Positions 42,270 to 53,626 of a stretch of DNA of 64,000 nt are shown in pieces (within the stretch, counting starts at the first letter, position 1; the number at the start of each line of letters is the position of its first letter). Source of the stretch: Ephemerocybe angulata (lineage: Eukaryota > Basidiomycota > Agaricomycetes > Agaricales > Psathyrellaceae); NCBI GenBank assembly GCA_013368325.1, contig JAACJK010000116.1:372001-436000 (forward strand), written 5' to 3'. The notes beneath the pieces were generated by a model, which ran no database searches, was not told the origin of the DNA, and saw only the letters and a list, made by a program, of their open reading frames with translations. Position numbers and translations under genes: made by a program.

Positions 42270-43618
42270 ATGAGCTTCCACGCCCTGACAACGCAGCAAA
42301 AGATGGCCCTTGCTGCAGGCTTTCGCACTATGCAGGCTCTTAGGGCAGGGCTGCTACAACTAGCCCCAACTTTGTTCCCAGAACCTATGCACACCTCTGC
42401 TTTGACTGGTGCTGCATGGGTCCGAGAGCTCATTGAAGGGCATCCTGACCGGATGCTCATCAATCTGGGCTTGAGGAAGAATGTCTTTGAAGCCTTGGTG
42501 ATGGAGCTTCGTCACCTTTGTGGCTACGAGGACTCGAGGAACCTCTTCCTTGAAGAGCAAGTCGCAATCTTTCTGTACTCGTGCACCACAGGCCTTTCTA
42601 TCCGGCTTGTTGCTGAGCGGTTCCAGCATTGCAATGAGACAATTTCAGTGTATGAGAACTTCTATTATCTGGGATATATTTATCTAACATTACATTGACA
42701 GCTACTTCAAGCTCATTCTCATTGCACTGTCTTCGCCGCCGTTTTACACGAAATACGTCAGACTTCCCAAAGCAACAGACCTGGTGCCCCCGTATATCCG
42801 AAACGACACTCGATTCTACCCTTTTTTTAAGGATGCTCTAGGTGCCATTGATGGTACGCACATCCCTTGCACCCCATCTGCTACCGAACGAGAGGCAGCC
42901 CGCGATCGCAAAGGCGGTCTCACGCAGAACTGTCTTGCATGTTGCTCCTTCGACTTGCGCATCCAGTACTTTGTCAGTGGATGGGAGGGATCAGCGGCAG
43001 ATGCCACGATGTTCTTCCATGCTCGCATGAGTGACCTGCGTGTTCCACCGGGAAAGTATTACATTGCGGACGCAGGATTTGGGTACTCGAGCACCCTCAT
43101 TCTCCCGTATCAAGGTGTTCGTTATCACCTTGCTGAATGGGGACGTTCTAATGAAGTGTATGTGTCTCTCGAGTCTCTATTAGAATGGAGTAGATATTCT
43201 AACCACACATCATAGCCCTGTTAACGCAGAAGAACTCTACAACCTCCGGCACGCCAATGCCCGAAATGTTGTTGAGCGTGTCTTTGGTGTTATGAAGAAG
43301 CGGTGGGAAGTCCTAACCAGGCCACCACGCTACGCCATGGACATTCAAGCCCAGATTCCATGCGCATTGGCTGCTCTTCACAACTTCATTGGAATCCATG
43401 ATCCAGCTGATGCTATTCAGCTTGTGCGGGAGATGTCGGACGAGATTGACGAGAATGGAGGGACCTTTGATGAGGGGCAAGGAATCTTCAACCCAGAGGT
43501 TTTTGGTGAATTGGCGAACACACGTGTTAGCGATGAGGAGCGTGTCGCAGCACAGGCTTTTCGGGACGAAATTGCAGGGGCGATGTGGCAGCAGTACGAA
43601 GAGTATATGCAAGGATAA
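42270..43618 (+). CDS. Harbinger DDE transposase (HARBI1-like, 412 aa)
   Basis: This nuclease cuts and rejoins the element ends. Exons 42270-42649, 42702-43157 and 43216-43618 join in phase through two introns with GTATGA and GTATGT donors. DDE_Tnp_4 hallmarks are present: D177 in GAIDGTHIPC, D250 in YIADAGFGYSS and E299 in NVVERVFGVMKKRW, giving a 48-residue D-E spacing typical of PIF-Harbinger. NLRHANARN and ALAAL-HNFI are also family motifs. The N-terminal half resembles the helix-turn-helix region of the family. The partner protein is encoded opposite at 43715-44851. No stop or frameshift. Confidence 0.95.
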
Positions 43619-43714
43619 ATTGGAGAGCATGTAACGACAGTAACAAAGTTGGCTTTTCCGAGTAACGACAGTGGGTGATTGGGTATATGAGTTGGGGGTA
43701 GAGAAAAGGAAAGA

Positions 43715-44851
43715 CTAGTTATTCTGAGACTCGGAGTCAGAAATATCAGCATCATCGACACCGGCAGCAAGAAGAGTTTCCCTGACCCAAAGCTTGCGTA
43801 CCGGTTCAAGCTTCAAAGCCATGTACGTATCAACAGCTTCAACATCACTTTGGAAAACACGAATAAGGGCAACAACTGACGACTCCTTCAGCCAAGTCAT
43901 CTCGACATCCTGTGCTCGGGTGATTGCCTCTCGGCGGCGGGAAGGAGTGGGTCCGATAGTGCTGCTGCCTTGAGCTGCGGTAGGGTTCAACATCGCTTCA
44001 AAGATATCGTTCATCCTTCCCATCTCCTGGTTCGTCTTCTGCATGAAGGCAGAAGCAGCCGTGGTACGAGGACGCTTCTCAGGCTGGGTAGTCGTAGTCC
44101 TCGCGGATGCTCGCCTCTTAAGGGTCTGTAAAAGGCAGAAATGAGCGAAAAAGATAGCGAAAATTTGAAAGAAATACTAGCCGGGACTTGAGGCAGCTCA
44201 TCGTCTTCCTCGGGGGATGACTCACGCTGCTCGGATTGAGGCGCAGGGGGAGTCGCAGTCGAGCTGGGCTCAGGAGTGGATGGGATAGACGCAGGAGTCT
44301 CTTGGCTAGAAGCCTGAGTCTGGGGTGCAGAGGCGATCTGAGATGGATACAGAACATTCTCGCCCGTCACCTTTGCAGGAGTGATAGAAGCCATCTTTTC
44401 ACGAAAGGCCCATCCTGCATTTCGGAAGTCCTTTGCCTTAGGATGCTTCAGCAAGAAGTCATCCCAGGAAGCAGACATAGACGGCGTGATGTTGGCACCA
44501 TGGATGTCGCTCCAGGTCCAGCCAGACTTCCTTTGGATAGCACCGATAGCGTTGAACGTAGCGCACAACTAAGCATCCGGGATCACGAGCACAAATGAGT
44601 ACACATACACACATATACTGAGAAGTATACCAGATACTCACCCACTTCCAGTGCGTTTTGCACTTCTGGCCATCCTTAGGAGCTCCCTTGGTGCGGATAG
44701 CCTCAACCGCAGGGGCAACTTCGTTGAAGACGGACTGCTTGAAGTTGCCCCCTTGGCCAATAGCACTACGCTTCAAAAAGAGCTCATCCAGGAGCTTGTT
44801 GGTGTCCTCCTTCTTCCAAACTGCCTTCGGGACTTTCTCTTGGGAGACCAT
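43715..44851 (-). CDS. Harbinger Myb/SANT-like DNA-binding protein (335 aa)
   Basis: This is the second protein of the transposon; in known Harbingers it helps bring the transposase to DNA. Exons are 44851-44642, 44568-44182 and 44125-43715. The first intron is GT-AG. The second joins in frame only with donor GCTAGT at 44181 (a GC-AG intron). The N terminus, VWKKEDTNKLLDELFLKR through KCKTHWKW and SGWTWSDIHGANIT, is a Myb_DNA-bind_3-type domain (about residues 10-130). A Ser/Pro/Glu-rich linker and a conserved helical C terminus (QEMGRMNDIFEAML, KLWVRETLLAAGV) follow. Confidence 0.85.
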
Positions 44852-45559
44852 TGGTAGATTACGTGCAGAATATGGTAGTAGAGTGGAGGGAGCAGGGAAT
44901 AGAGCACAATTAAAGACAAAACACGACGAAACGGACGCGGCGTTGCCAGCGCGCGCGCGTGCTTACTAACGCATCCCGTTTGGGCGATGCCGGTTGCGCC
45001 GAGCTCACCACGTGCGGGACTGTGGCTGTGGCTGGCCCCCAAATCCAAATCTGCGCCCAGATCCAAAACCGGATCTGGCTACCGAACGGACCCTTATTGG
45101 TATATACCAGATTTGGGGGAATAGTATAATATCTCTACAAAGGCCCTCAGGTGTGCCATAGCCCATAGCCGTCACACGGCGGGAGGCCATCAATGCTGGC
45201 GGCACCATCTGTCAACCGTGAGCTCGCTGTTTGGTTACCGCTTGGCATCACATAGGTACCGCGCTCGCTGTCTCGCACGACGCTGGGCGCCGTTTTCAAT
45301 AGCTTCACGCGCCATCCCGCCCAAATCCCGCCCGCCGCCCTCCCTCCTACCCGCTCTCCCTTTACTCCAGCCTCGTCAACATACTGGGAAATTCTACTAA
45401 CGGAACATCACCCGGGACTGTGCAGCATCCTATTGGCACCGCTCAGCACGTCCCACGTTGACTGATAGACGCCGGGGTTGTCTATTTGGATTGTGCTCAC
45501 TGTCCGGCACAGCGAGCTCGCATTTTGGCGAGTTTTCAATGCTTTCATTTGATTCTTTG

Positions 45560-46771
45560 GTGTCCCCTGGTATACATTACTGTATATACTACACTTGTCT
45601 CATTATGATACATATATCCCGTCGAAATAGAATGGAAATATACATTCTCCTCATACCTCAAGGATATTGATATAATGGGCTACTTTGGCGTAAGGTATGC
45701 TCTTTAAGTTATCATAAGCCTCCAGGATACTGCAGAGTCAGCTTTAGTACAGAACCAAGCAGCAATATTTGCATAGATACACTCCCCCTTCTCTCAAGAG
45801 GTGTCAGCACTCCTCATTGCTCCCCCTGATTGTCCAACCTACCTGCTCTCTCTGGGTAATGCCTTGCAAATTCAGGCACAAACCAGGGGTACCTTAGCTT
45901 ATTGGGTATTCTAAAATTGACCCACAGTCGCACCGCGGTCCGCACCATTGCCTCTATGCAATATCCCTCGAGAGGTACTCCCAAGAGTACCTCTCCAGGA
46001 TTCAAGACACGCTTTGGACCGATATATACGTGTGATGGGCATCCCAAGACTGAAATTTAAAACGCGTTCACAATGCAAAAAACCGGAAGAGAAACGGACC
46101 ACCCAATGAGGAGGTATGGAAGAAATATTGAGAATGCGATCACATTGTGCAGTACGCGATGTCAATTGCAAGTTCGCGGGCGAGATCAAACCACCTTTAC
46201 CCACCTTTTCTAAGCTCCAATCACCTCTACCTATCGGAAATGCATGCGGTTTTTTTCATCGCAGACCTATGATCTGATACTATAGACCTACGGTAGTTTA
46301 TAAAGCCCGAATATGCGTATGACTGCGGGAGGTGAGGAAAAGGCTTCCTCATGGGATGCTGCATGGCGAGGGATATTATAGCTTGAGGATCACTGGCGGG
46401 GGGTCGGTCATAAATTTGTTTGGTTAGTACTACCTATGGCAAACCGTAAATGTAGGTATTATCACTTTATCTACCATTGCGCACCTTCAATGTCACTAAC
46501 CCTAATTGACAGACTTTCAGAGTCCAAAAGCTCATGCAGGTTGAATTAAGTGTACCCTACAGTATTAACTACTGGGAGACGATACATACAGGTTTTATAC
46601 ATATACCAAGCCGTTTATATACACCCATGGCCCCCTGATGGCCTTTAGTGGTCCTTTTAGCCAGTTTCTGTAGGTAGGAGGAGATAGTGTGAATGCGACT
46701 GCTATTCTCAGCTCTGGTGGTTCTGTCTAGCAGATATGTAGCAGACATTTAATAATAAAGGCGGGTGTGCT
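45560..46771. other. Central region of the foldback element
   Basis: This 1.2-kb region lies between the two 570-bp arms. No transposase signature was found. A minus-strand stretch near 45814-46047 reads protein-like segments such as GEVLLGVPLEGYCIEAMVR and PNKLRYPWFVPEFARHYPER. It lacks a clear ATG and was not matched to any family, so it may be a remnant of captured or ancestral coding sequence. Confidence 0.4.
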
Positions 46772-47341
46772 CAAAGAATCAAATGAAAGCATTGAAAACT
46801 CGCCAAAATGCGAGCTCGCTGTGCCGGACAGTGAGCACAATCCAAATAGACAGCCCCGGCGTCTATCAGTCAACGTGGGACGTGCTGAGCGGTGCCAATA
46901 GGATGCTGCACAGTCCCGGGTGATGTTCCGTTAGTAGAATTTCCCAGTATGTTGACGAGGCTGGAGTAAAGGGAGAGCGGGTAGGAGGGAGGGCGGCGGG
47001 CGGGATTTGGGCGGGATGGCGCGTGAAGCTATTGAAAACGGCGCCCAGCGTCGTGCGAGACAGCGAGCGCGGTACCTATGTGATGCCAAGCGGTAACCAA
47101 ACAGCGAGCTCACGGTTGACAGATGGTGCCGCCAGCATTGATGGCCTCCCGCCGTGTGACGGCTATGGGCTATGGCACACCTGAGGGCCTTTGTAGAGAT
47201 ATTATACTATTCCCCCAAATCTGGTATATACCAATAATATATCTGGGGTGACTGGTGGTTAAGCAAAACCAGCTCACCAAGCTGGGCATAGCCACCCTGT
47301 TTACCCAGCATACGAGCTGGGGTTATGATGTGACCCAGGTG
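46772..47341. repeat. Right 570-bp inverted repeat with empty Harbinger site
   Basis: This is the reverse complement of the split left arm. At about 47232-47246 it shows the uninterrupted form of the Harbinger target, with a single TTA (TATA-TTA-TTGG when read in left-arm orientation). Confidence 0.9.
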
Positions 47342-47349
47342 CTTGTTGA

Positions 47350-48560
47350 TTTGGGGCATGTCCTGATGCATTCAAAACATAGCGCGACCAATTTCCCTCA
47401 TTCGTACTGATGCATTCAGAACATACCGCGATCAATTTCCCTCATTCGACCTTTAGCGTTCGGGTCCGGGTTCTCCACCCACGGCGCCCCAACAGCGACT
47501 CCAGGAGACCATCGAGAGGCTTTTTATGCACTGGTCAAATCCACGAAATATCCCCTGCTCCACTGCTCATGTTTATCATGCATCAATGCGAAATCAATGC
47601 AGGCCTGGTCCTGGTCTTTTAATTATCAACCGATTCCAAGTTGCTTCCTGATTCTGAGGTTAATGCATCGCTATACTGTCAATAAATGTCGCTCCATGGT
47701 ATGATGCATTAGATTCGCCCTTCTTGGTCTAATGATCGGCCCATCCCAAGTGCTTCCCGATCCCACTAATCAGTTAATACATCACTTCCTCGTCCATGAC
47801 TCGGAATCATCATCCATGTTACGATGCATCAGATTATTATACTACACTATTTGTCCTACTTGCTCCGGGCGCCTAATGGGCGCCAGTATGTGCCACGGTG
47901 TATGATTACGAAGTCCTCTCGGTGCGCGGGAAAAATAGGAATGATCGCGGGGGCCAGGGCCTGTAGGGCCAGTGCATGGCCTTAGAACACACCGCAATGT
48001 GGAAAGAGGCCGTACGATGCATCAGCCCAGAGACGTGTGACCGTCTAAACGTTGATGCATCGCTTGACTTGACCCTCGCGCCATCCCGCAGCGTCTCACA
48101 GTGATGTATCACTCCGACGTCATTGGCAAGAACTCCAAGAGGTGATGCATTGCTTGACTTGTTGATAAAACCCAGGGCGCGAGGCCGCAGCGATGCATCG
48201 TCTCACAGTGATGCATCACCCCAACGTCATCAGCAAGAATTTCAAGAGGTGATGCATTGCTTGACTAGCCATTCGCGAAGTCGCCTCAGTGGGAGCATCA
48301 TCTCCAAGTTCCAAATTAATGCATCGCTTGACCAACTTGAAGGCGTCGTGGCGGATCTCTCTGGGCGCCGCAAGTGGCTGGGAGGACATCCAGTATCGTA
48401 TTCTATCTAGTGTCGTATTCTATCTAATACATCGTTATACTCAATCATTGGAGAGACTGTCCGCTGAGGCTTCCCATCCTTACGTGGCTCGGACCTCAGA
48501 TCGCAAAGCACCTTGGCTGATTTTGTTTAATGCATTCGGCTTTGATAAACATGTGTTCTG
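47350..48560. repeat. GATGCAT-rich non-coding DNA, right part
   Basis: About sixteen copies of GATGCAT/ATGCATC or one-base variants occur in 1.1 kb. Four of them extend to ATGCATYGCTTGACY. A tandem duplication of about 107 bp is visible (48093-48165 against 48200-48272, both beginning GTCTCACAGTGATG). A 60-bp unit with TGATGCATTC, then AACATA and TTTCCCTCATTCG, occurs at 41884, 47371 and 47410, on both sides of the foldback element. No genes were found. Confidence 0.65.
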
Positions 48561-48615
48561 GATACAAGGTACATACGACAGACCACAGTGGACTAAGATC
48601 GCGGTAGGCTGATGA

Positions 48616-51600
48616 CTATCTTCGAGACCTATACCAAACATGAGTTAATGGGAGGACGTTTTCGAGATCAACATACTTTTTTGGAGCCTGAGCTGTGTTC
48701 GCATTCTCTCCTCGGCGTTTAACTCCTCGGCTTCTCATTTGCGATGCGAAAGCGATAAGTTCATCCAGCGTACGGCTAATATCCCCGACAAGAGCGTTCC
48801 AAAGATCCCTCGAATCATCCCTGTAGCATGTAGGACCGCCCGCCGCTGAGCGACCCCACCAAAGCACTAACATCATTAACGAAACAAACCCGTTGGGGCC
48901 CGATTTGCAGATCGGAGCCCATACAGTTAGATCAGAGTCGGGGGAGGTGTATCTGGGTTGGGGAAAGTCTTCGCCTGGGTTGAGCCGAAAGGACGGTTGA
49001 GATATGCACCACCACCTCACAATCGCAGCTCCTATGTCAGCCGGATCGTCAATAAAGGGCACTACTGCATGGTTACGTGCACCTTGAGATGATTTGTTCG
49101 TCCATTTACTCCATTCGATAGGGCGATCTCGGACTGGTAAAGAGCCCTACCCAAAGACCTTCAGCTTTGGGATCACCAAGAACAGTCCAGTATGACGAAC
49201 CTTCAGAGACTTCCCATATCCGAGAGACAATTCAAGAGTACACCACTTCTCCACCACATCCGACCACTGTGTTCCCAAATCGACCGCCCTGAGATCATTC
49301 ACTGTATTAACATACCAAAGTGGTTCGCCGTCATCCTTCCCGTCGTTAACAGGGGGCGGTCGTGACGTCTGGGGGACGTTGCTGCCAATAAGTTGCAACT
49401 TCTCTCGGGTTGTGGAAGGTTTTGCTGCATGCCCTGACCGCCTCCGACCGGCACTCTCTTCGGAATCCTGTTCAGCATCCCCCGCAGGAGTGGCCGAGCT
49501 CGAGACTGCCAAAGCATCCGGAGACACCGTTTTGGGGCCGGCGGAGCTCGTTGAAACGACAGCCGTGGCGCTAGCGTCAGGACTTGCGGCAGTCCCGCCA
49601 TTGGGAGAGGGGTTCTGCGTCGAAGAGCCAGGGTCGATAGCGGGTGTAGGAGCTACAGGGTTTGGGGTCGAGGCTACAGCGGGTGGAGAAGCCACGGGAT
49701 TCGGCGTCGAGCCTACAGAGGGTGGAAGAGCCACGGGGTTTGGAGTAGAAGCTACAGGGTCAACGGCTTGCGAGTGACGGTTGTGAGAGGTAGTGCCGAG
49801 ATGCTGGCCATAGGTGGTCTGGGGTGGGGCAATGCCGCCGTTGGGCTGCGATCCGGCTTTGACGATGGTGTTGGTGAAGGTTTTCACAGAGTGATTGACG
49901 TTGGTGGCGTTGGGGCCACCGATAGGAGGGGGACTGTCGAGGTCGTTGCGAACATGGGTGGGAAACGGAGTAGCTGAGTGGAGAGCGCCATTTCCGACAC
50001 CGGGAATGTCTGGATTGACGAACGAGGCGGCGCCGGCAACATACTGCGATTTGATACTGGGGTGGGCGGGATTCGACGTGTCGTGCAACTTTTGTTGTTT
50101 GGCGTGGGCGTTCCAAAGCGCAAGTGCCTTGTCCAGCACTGAACCGGGGGGTTGCTCCGCTTCGAGGCGATGCCCCGCTTCCAAATCCGCGTCGAAGTCT
50201 CCAAGTCCGCCAAAATCGAAATCTGAGTCAGGACTGCCGCGATCTACGGCCGGAAGTAGATGCCCATGAGGCGCGCTTTGACTGTCGTTTGCTGAGCCAT
50301 GGTCTTGGGTCTGGTGCTGAAGGAAATCTCCCGCCACTGCAGAGAACATCGTTTGACCATTCCACGTATTGGCGCACTTGTTTCCCCACACATCCTTCGA
50401 AAGAACATCAGACTCAGACGCGTAAGCGGCGTAACTGGCTCGAGGGATTTGAATGGAGGCCTCTGACTGCTGCATGTTGATGTTTTGCCAACTGAGACCA
50501 GTATTATTTAGCGACCCATCGTTCATGCAGTCAGGGAATGGGCGGAGGCCCTGAGAAGCGGTGAAGTCGAAGTTGCGTCCATAGACGTTTGGAAAGGTAG
50601 ACTGGAACATCTCGAATTGAGGTGGGATGTGTGTCGAATTCGGAAAGGCGGATGTCGACGAATCGAGCGACGGAGCATGGAATCCTTCTCCCTGGTTACT
50701 AGATTGGGGGATATTGGACGCATGAGACCCAGTTGAGATGGCGGATGTCGCCGTATTGAGAGGCAAAGATTGGGTCCCATCTACACGTGTACCAGATTCG
50801 GGGATCGTCACCTTCTCGGAAGTACCAAGCTTCGCAATGGCGGCTGCTGCCGATGGAGCCGCTTGGGACGTTCCAGAGGCGGATGTTGACAACATGGGCG
50901 CAGGAGGATGGATCCCTTCGACAGTTGATTTGGGAGGTCTATCTGCGAGAGGCCCTGCTACAGCGCTGGATCTCGCCAATTCGAGAGACAGAGGCTGAAC
51001 CAGTGGTACCCTAGAAGGATGAGTCGCTGTCGCTGGAAGCGGAGGGTCCGAGGTCTTCGCTAGGGAAGTTGTTGATGTGGGGCCAAGCTTAGACGTAGAG
51101 GAGGAAGCGCTGTTGGTGACACTAGTAGAGTTCTGACTCGAAATGGCACTTTTCTCGGCGGATGTTTCTGTAAAAATCGCGATAAGTAAGCCTCCGGGAA
51201 ACTATTTCACTTAGCAGGAAGACGTACCTTCGGCAGGTAATGGCCTAGCATCTCGGTTCAGAGCTCGTTGAGCACAAACATCGGGGGCTAGACGTTAAGA
51301 TCAGAACAATCAAACAAACATGGACGTTGAAGCCTACGTACGAAATTCATGTCGCTTCGCGAACTGCGTTAGGGCTGTAACGAATACACGTTTGTACTCA
51401 TTCCAAGTGCCTGCAAATAAGGGAGTCTTGTCCTTGTCCCCGAATTGAAGGCTGGTGGTGGGGAGGCGCGTCAGTAAAGGATCAAGACATGCGAATGGAA
51501 TGCTCACGTGTGAACTTTGATTTTCCCATCCGATGCAGGCTCAGGTCCAACCACCGTCACTAACGCCAAAACACCTGCCTTGCGGACAGCTGGATCAACA

Positions 51601-52339
51601 ACTGCAGAGAGAACGCTCGGAAGGGAGGTAAGAAATCTGTGTTTGAATTCAATTAACTTAGCGCGCAGCCTCGTGTCAGAAAACAAGGTCATACCGATGG
51701 TAAGTCTCCGGTTCCCCCTCTTCGCTCTCCTCCTCCTCTTCGGCATCATCTGCTATCCGCTCCTCGACCGCCTGGATCTCCTCTTCAGTCGCTTTCGAGT
51801 ACAAGTCCTTACAAACCGAGTGCCATCTCGACACTTTCTTGCTTTTCTCGATTCCGTCTTCCTCGCATCGCTTATCTAGAGCAGCGGACACCTTCTCTGG
51901 GTACAGTTTAGCAAATGTTTCGTACGCCTTCAGTCCTCGGGTTCGTGGAGTATATATGTCCTTTAGGAGCTTCGGCGAGACTGATACAGTATTGTTCCTG
52001 CTCCTAGGATTAAATTGCCATCGGAACCACTCCTTGAGTCGCTGGATTAAGGACGTTCCGTGATCAGTACCACCATCCCAGCTACTGAAGCAGGGCATGA
52101 CTCGCCTTCTGAAGCTTGGCCAAACCTTGTGAGTACGCTTCCATCTCCTCCTGAGTCAGTTGACCTAGTGATTTATTGGGATACATCTCGTCGATGAGCG
52201 GGAACATGGTCAAGTAGCTGGCAAAAATCTTGAGCCAGAACTGCTTGTATCTCTTCTTCACACGACACTCCGCGTATTCGGGTAGGAAGGATTCACAGTA
52301 TGTGCGTCGTATGTCCGAAAGCCAGCTGGGGGGCGCCAT
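48616..52339 (-). CDS. Large lineage-type hypothetical protein (7 exons, about 1,125 aa)
   Basis: Product not recognised by name. Exons 52339-52106, 52041-51695, 51636-51508, 51451-51342, 51287-51228, 51167-49201 and 49146-48616 join in phase. Intron 1 (52042-52105) has a GC donor, AAG|GCGAGT, and a CTGAT branch point. The N terminus (MAPPSWLSDIRRTYCESFLP, then YKQFWLKIFASYLTMFP) and exon 2 (RLKEWFRWQFNPRSR, AYETFAKLYPEKVSAAL, SRWHSVCKDLYSKATEEE) match a domain arrangement I associate with Agaricomycete-specific proteins. The long middle is Ser/Pro/Thr-rich and disordered, with a repeated VASTPNPVAxPP. The C terminus (LGTQWSDVVEKWCTLELSLG, IVRWWCISQPSFRL, GPNGFVSLMMLVLWWG) also recurs in that group. 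A last 48-nt intron (GTATGT...TATAG) may be removed without changing the frame. Confidence 0.7.
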
Positions 52340-52610
52340 GTCGATCTACCAGAGGGTTTGTAAGATAACGCAGCGTTCGCAGGGGGTAATCAGGTGGTAC
52401 AAGAAAGCAATGCATCGGGTGTTATAAGTTTCCCCACCTTTCTAATGCATTATACTTTTCAGAAGATCAAAGCTCTGCGCTGAACCTATCTATCAGTACT
52501 GTGTAACGCAATATCGAGATCGGTCGCTCCTTTCAGGGCAAGCAGGCGAGTGAACTCCGTTTTCATCTGAACTTGAACTCGAGTAAATAGGCGCCAAACA
52601 GGTCGGTTGC

Positions 52611-52620
52611 CATATATAAA
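52611..52620 (+). promoter_or_regulatory. TATA box of the RNase H1-N-like gene
   Basis: CATATATAAA lies about 90 nt upstream of the ATG at 52709, a usual spacing for a fungal core promoter with a short leader. Confidence 0.6.
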
Positions 52621-52708
52621 CCTCCCAACTCACACTAGACTCCATATCGCCTCTTCTTCTCTGTTTTCTCAACCGTCCTCACCCTCGAATATCAACACTT
52701 TTGATCCA

Positions 52709-53626
52709 ATGGCTAAAGAGTCCGCTGCGGAGCGTATTGCGACTCTCAGTCGCGCTACGTCCCCCGCGATGATCCAGCTCCTCGGCAATTTGATCAAGGC
52801 TATTGATGATCGTACGCGTTCCTCTCCCTCTCCCTGTCACCATTGCTTACCATTCAGCTATAGGCCATCTCACTCTCGATGACTATCTGCAAGTCGGAAC
52901 TGGTGATTTGAGTATGGAGACGTCATATTCCGATTTTTATTTTCTAACGAAGTCTAGCTCCTGTTTGTTGTGACATGTGCAACGGCACGGGTATTGTCAT
53001 GGTCCCCACCGTTGCGAGCGACGATGAAGACGACGGCGTTACCACTAACGTTCCGCCTGCTACATCCAGTGAGTGGTATCACCCCTATATCGGCGCAGCC
53101 CTTCCGTTGCATCCACTGACATGGGCCTTAGACACCCCTGCGCCGAGCAACGCCACCGTCGCTCCTCCTGCTCCAGGAGTGACGCCTCCCACCGCTCCGA
53201 CTGCTTCGAGCTCTCAAGATGCGCAGGCCGCACCTGCCCCCACTGTCGTTATTCCTCCAGCCACTTACCCAATCCCGGGATTCCAATCTCTAGGCCCGAA
53301 CGTTGCTCCTCCAGCCCCCGAGTCCGCCGTTTACACTGGTGAAGGTCGTAAGTCAGATTCGGAAACTAACCCCTGTATGGAACTGATCATTTGTTCAGCG
53401 GATCGTTTCTTCACCATCACCCGCGGAATCAGACTCGGCGTCTTTGGAGGATGGTAAGTAACTTTCTAGTAGCTCCCTTCATTGCGTTTGACAGCCGGCC
53501 AGGATGGATACCTCTTCCTACGTCACCGGAGTCCCTGCGGCTAGTTACAGCCGCCACCGCACGCTCCAGTCTGCCTATGAGGCTTACGTCAAGGCCCATG
53601 GTCGGGGCATTGTCAGGTATGCGTAG
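52709..53626 (+). CDS. Small protein with C-terminal RNase H1 N-domain-like fold (218 aa)
   Basis: Six exons (52709-52811, 52864-52911, 52958-53068, 53132-53347, 53399-53453, 53503-53626) join in phase. Residues 1-50 are helical (MAKESAAERIATLSRATSPA). A Cys motif, CCDMCNGTG, is followed by an Ala/Pro/Thr-rich linker. The last 60 residues, RFFTITRGIRLGVFGGW with SYVTGVPAASYSRHRTLQSA and YEAYVKAHGRGIV, resemble the caulimovirus-VI/RNase H1 N-terminal domain. That domain binds RNA-DNA hybrids or double-stranded RNA through a short three-strand, two-helix fold. No RNase H catalytic domain follows, so a nucleic-acid-binding role is possible but inferred. Many such free-standing domains occur in mushrooms. 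Confidence 0.7.

Larger units (their letters stand above)
42065..45093. mobile_element. Complete PIF-Harbinger transposon (3,029 bp)
   Basis: Terminal inverted repeats of about 145 bp (42065-42210 and 44949-45093) start GGGTCCGTTCGGTAGCCAG and have about one mismatch. The 3-bp target duplication TTA lies at 42062-42064 and 45094-45096, as expected for PIF-Harbinger. Inside are the two proteins of an autonomous member: a DDE transposase on the plus strand and a Myb/SANT-like DNA-binding protein on the minus strand, converging with about 100 bp between stop codons. Both inner TIR ends run into CG dinucleotide repeats. All parts look intact. Confidence 0.95.
41958..47341. mobile_element. Foldback-like DNA element with 570-bp inverted repeats
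   Basis: The left arm is 41958-42064 plus 45097-45559 (107 + 463 = 570 bp, split by the Harbinger insertion). The right arm is 46772-47341 (570 bp). I found only one mismatch between them by eye. Ends begin CACCTGGGTCACATC, and the 8-bp target duplication CTTGTTGA lies at 41950-41957 and 47342-47349. Without the insertion the element is about 2.35 kb. The arms contain small internal hairpins such as CCAGCT...AGCTGG. The 1.2-kb centre has no recognisable transposase, so it is non-autonomous. The 8-bp duplication fits hAT, MULE or P superfamilies; long arms favour a MULE/foldback type. Confidence 0.85.

Noticed and set aside
45218..47113. Pair of identical 60-codon ORFs in inverted orientation
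   Set aside because: They are simply the same sequence in the two 570-bp arms; there is no homology or codon bias to support a gene.
41958..47341. CRISPR or other prokaryotic repeat array
   Set aside because: Repeats are inverted arms of a eukaryotic transposon and irregular GATGCAT words; host genes have spliceosomal introns.
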